DNA of 64,000 nt from Verrucomicrobiales bacterium (lineage in GTDB: Bacteria > Verrucomicrobiota > Verrucomicrobiia > Limisphaerales > CAIMTB01). The first letter of the stretch is position 1; every line of letters starts with the position of its first letter. The notes under the pieces were generated by a model, which worked only from the letters and a program-made list of their open reading frames with translations, was not told the origin of the DNA and did no database searches. The DNA lies in NCBI GenBank assembly GCA_016795425.1, contig JAEUHG010000001.1:62001-126000 (forward strand), in the 5' to 3' direction. A program made the translations under genes and the position numbers. Below, one piece after another: positions 61,897-64,000 of the stretch.

Positions 61897-63006
61897 TCAA
61901 CGCAGCCGCTCCGGATTGAGCCCCCGCAGATCCGCGGGCACAAACAGTCCATCTTTGCGTATCAGTTCGTCGTCGAACCAAATCTCTCCGCCGCCCCATT
62001 CCGGGCGCTGGATCAATACCATGTCCCAGTGGACCGCCGACCGATTCCCGTTGTCGCATTCCTCGTACGCCTGGCCGGGGGTGAGATGCAGCGATCCCGC
62101 GATCTTCTCGTCAAACAGGATGTCGCACATGGGATTCAAAATATACGGATTGAAGCCCAGGCTGAACTCACCCGTGTACCGCGCCCCGGCGTCGGTGTCC
62201 AAAATCTCGTTCAGCCGCGCGGTGTGGCTCGACGTTGCCTCCACCACCTTTCCCTGCCGAAACACCAGGCGCACCTGCTCAAATCGCGTGCCGGCGTACA
62301 AGGTCGGGGTGTTGAATTGTATGGCGCCCTCGATCGATGTCTTCACCGGGCAACTGAATACCTCCCCGTCCGGAATGTTCCGGTCGCCCTTGCACATCTT
62401 GGCCCCGATTCCCTTGATGCTGAACTTCAGGTCGGTTCCCGGCCCCTGGATCCGTACCTGGTCGGCCCGCTCCATGCGCCGATGCAACGGTTCCATCGCT
62501 TTCGCCATGCGCCGGTAATCCATCGTGCACACATCGAAGTACAGATCCTCGAACGCTTCCGTACTCATGCCGGCGGACTGAGCCATCGACGGTGTCGGCC
62601 ATCGCAGGACGCACCAACGGGTCTTCTTCACCCGGTGGTCGATCACCGGACGCAGCGTCTTCGAATACAGCTTCATTCGCTCCGCCGGCACGTCCGACGA
62701 CTCATTGGCATTCGAACTGCCCCGTACCGCGATATAGGCCTGGACCTTTTTCATCCGGAACATCTCCAGGTCCCGCAGCAACTTGGCGTGCGTTTCATCC
62801 GTGCCCCGCATCACCTCCCGCGTCACCCGTGTTCGCCGCACCTCGATCAACGGCACGCCCTGGGCGGCGCGGACCGCCCTCATCAACTCCACCGAGAACT
62901 CATCGGGAACATCGATCATGTCCAGGAGCACCACGTCCCCCTGTTGGATCTGTGTGGAATATTCGACAAGAAGCTTGGCCAACTTCGTGTAGCGCGGGTC
63001 GGTCAC
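61897..63006 (-). CDS. M29-family aminopeptidase
   Basis: A 369-residue metallopeptidase of the thermophilic aminopeptidase (M29) family, which removes N-terminal amino acids and needs two metal ions. Family-typical segments are YTKLAKLLVEYSTQIQQGDVVL, VPLIEVRR, YTGEFSLGFNPYI, FDEKIAGSLHLTPGQAY and AVHWDMVLI; the Glu and His residues in the last four would bind metal. There is no signal peptide, so it acts in the cytoplasm. It starts at 63006, near the divergent ThuA-like gene. Confidence 0.88.
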   Translation of the reverse strand: MTDPRYTKLAKLLVEYSTQIQQGDVVLLDMIDVPDEFSVELMRAVRAAQGVPLIEVRRTRVTREVMRGTDETHAKLLRDLEMFRMKKVQAYIAVRGSSNANESSDVPAERMKLYSKTLRPVIDHRVKKTRWCVLRWPTPSMAQSAGMSTEAFEDLYFDVCTMDYRRMAKAMEPLHRRMERADQVRIQGPGTDLKFSIKGIGAKMCKGDRNIPDGEVFSCPVKTSIEGAIQFNTPTLYAGTRFEQVRLVFRQGKVVEATSSHTARLNEILDTDAGARYTGEFSLGFNPYILNPMCDILFDEKIAGSLHLTPGQAYEECDNGNRSAVHWDMVLIQRPEWGGGEIWFDDELIRKDGLFVPADLRGLNPERLR

Positions 63007-63164
63007 GGGCCCAGAGTGACTGAATCCCCACGTTTTGACCAGCCCGTCCCATCCCCATCGCTACCCTTCCGCCCCCAATCCTTTGATTTTTGCCGACCGC
63101 CACCAGACCGTCGCCTCAAGGATCACAGCATCGGTTTCGTCCGCAACCTCGTCGCCTCCCCGCC

Positions 63165-64000
63165 ATGAACCGCGCCCTTCTCGCCGTCCGCATCAGCTTC
63201 GCCTTCGCCGTCTTCGCCCACCTCTCAACCGTCGCCGAGGACGACACGCTCGCGCCCTTCTACCAGCCGAACAAGATCCGAGCCCTCATCCTGTCCGGAC
63301 GGAACAACCATGACTGGCGCACCACCACCCCGTTCCTCAAACAACTGATGCTCGACAGCGGTCGATTCGATGTGCGGGTGGCAGAGGCCACCGACGGCCT
63401 CACGGAACAGACCCTCGCACCCTACGACGTGATGATCATGGATTACGGCGGCCCGCGGTGGGGCGAGGTCACTGAAAAGGCGATCGAATCCCTGGTCCGC
63501 GCCGGCAAGGGCTTCGTCACCATCCACGGGGCCAGTTACCACTTCAGTGGATTGGACGTCATCACGGACGGTCATCGGCCGGTGGGCCGCAAGGAACCGG
63601 CCTGGCCGGCCTTTCGGCGCCTCGTGGGTTGCGGTTGGGATGCGATGCCGGCCAAGGGATATCACGGTCCGCGGCATACCTTCGCGGTGAAGATCACCCA
63701 GCCGGATCATCCGATCGTCCAAGGCATGCCGGATTCCTTTCCAGCCACCGACGAACTCTACCACGGGATGGCGGTGACGCCTGAGGCGACCGTCATTGCC
63801 ACCGCCTTCAGCGCCTCAGAGCGCGGCGGCACCGGCAACCCCGAGCCCATGCTCGTCGTCTCGGAGTTCGGCAAAGGCCGCTGCTTTTACACGGCGCTCG
63901 GACACGAGACCCCTGCCATGTGGGAGCCCGGTTTTCGCTCTACATTCCTGCGCGGTGTCGAATGGGCAGCCACCGGCAAGGTCACTCTCCCGCCTGATGC
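63165..64000 (+). CDS. Exported ThuA-like domain protein, 3' end cut by the window
   Basis: A partial protein of at least 278 residues, open at the window end. A signal peptide (LLAVRISFAFAVFAHLSTVA) is followed by a ThuA-like (trehalose utilisation, class I glutamine amidotransferase fold) domain: RALILSGRNNHDWRTTTPFLKQLM, YDVMIMDYGGPRWGE, GKGFVTIHGASYHFSG and HPIVQGMPDSF, ending in GKGRCFYTALGHE. In PVC bacteria such domains often precede a cytochrome or HEAT/haem module, which would lie beyond the end. Function is unknown. Confidence 0.85.
   Translation, partial: MNRALLAVRISFAFAVFAHLSTVAEDDTLAPFYQPNKIRALILSGRNNHDWRTTTPFLKQLMLDSGRFDVRVAEATDGLTEQTLAPYDVMIMDYGGPRWGEVTEKAIESLVRAGKGFVTIHGASYHFSGLDVITDGHRPVGRKEPAWPAFRRLVGCGWDAMPAKGYHGPRHTFAVKITQPDHPIVQGMPDSFPATDELYHGMAVTPEATVIATAFSASERGGTGNPEPMLVVSEFGKGRCFYTALGHETPAMWEPGFRSTFLRGVEWAATGKVTLPPD

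Noticed and set aside
1-64000. CRISPR arrays, tRNA or rRNA genes, insertion sequences, phage genes
   Set aside because: No spaced direct repeats, cloverleaf-type or ribosomal sequence, transposase or integrase was recognised on reading either strand.

Overview
The window is GC-rich, densely coded bacterial DNA from the PVC superphylum, most likely Verrucomicrobiota. The evidence is a VPDSG-type C-terminal sorting signal on a small exported protein, a DUF1549/DUF1553 cytochrome paired with a Tat-exported DUF1501 protein, a second DUF1501 gene, Tat-exported Gfo/Idh oxidoreductases, HEAT-repeat/haem proteins and a eukaryote-type HisA. No rRNA, tRNA, CRISPR array, insertion sequence or phage gene was found. 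The assignment to a phylum is inference from gene content; no 16S gene is present.

Region 1 (1-4200): an exported nucleoside hydrolase, then a convergent cyclic-di-GMP pair: an HDOD/pseudo-receiver/GGDEF cyclase and an EAL phosphodiesterase. Region 2 (4493-14955): a ten-kilobase same-strand cluster for a type II secretion/type IV pilus-like machine: pseudopilin, MshEN-type assembly ATPase, GspF/PilC platform, two more related pseudopilin-like proteins (the second carrying a LamG domain and lacking Glu5), GspL-, GspM- and GspC/PilP-like assembly proteins, and a lipoprotein secretin. The ATPase carries a c-di-GMP-binding MshEN motif, which ties regions 1 and 2 together. This is the best candidate for a poorly described system here.

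Region 3 (15158-22371): a YggU-like protein, an EamA transporter and an Rrf2 regulator overlapped in one transcript; a DUF2339 membrane protein; a secreted protein of unknown role; a GH20-like glycosidase. Region 4 (22384-32493): HrpA helicase, a DUF1501 protein, a HEAT protein, a Gfo/Idh oxidoreductase and an S9 peptidase, all on the minus strand. Region 5 (32658-39282): dolichol-phosphate-mannose-synthase-like transferase, Asp/Asn hydroxylase, RsmD, AraC regulator, dienelactone hydrolase, aldo/keto reductase and eukaryote-type HisA, with short repeats between them.

Region 6 (39283-46124): a repeat-filled gap, then a minus-strand operon (read from 46124 down) of haem/HEAT protein, Gfo/Idh protein, CE15 esterase, BNR/sialidase-like protein and MOSC protein, suggesting plant-type polysaccharide use. 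Region 7 (46125-51626): a long leader with a perfect sigma-54 promoter before the VPDSG-CTERM gene, a ferredoxin, and the DUF1549/1553-DUF1501 pair. Region 8 (51665-58583): a minus-strand run of glcD, a membrane protein, sixA, glcF, KDPG aldolase, a glycoamylase-like protein and a FemAB-like transferase. Region 9 (58812-64000): TonB-dependent receptor, M29 aminopeptidase and the start of a ThuA-like gene that runs off the end.
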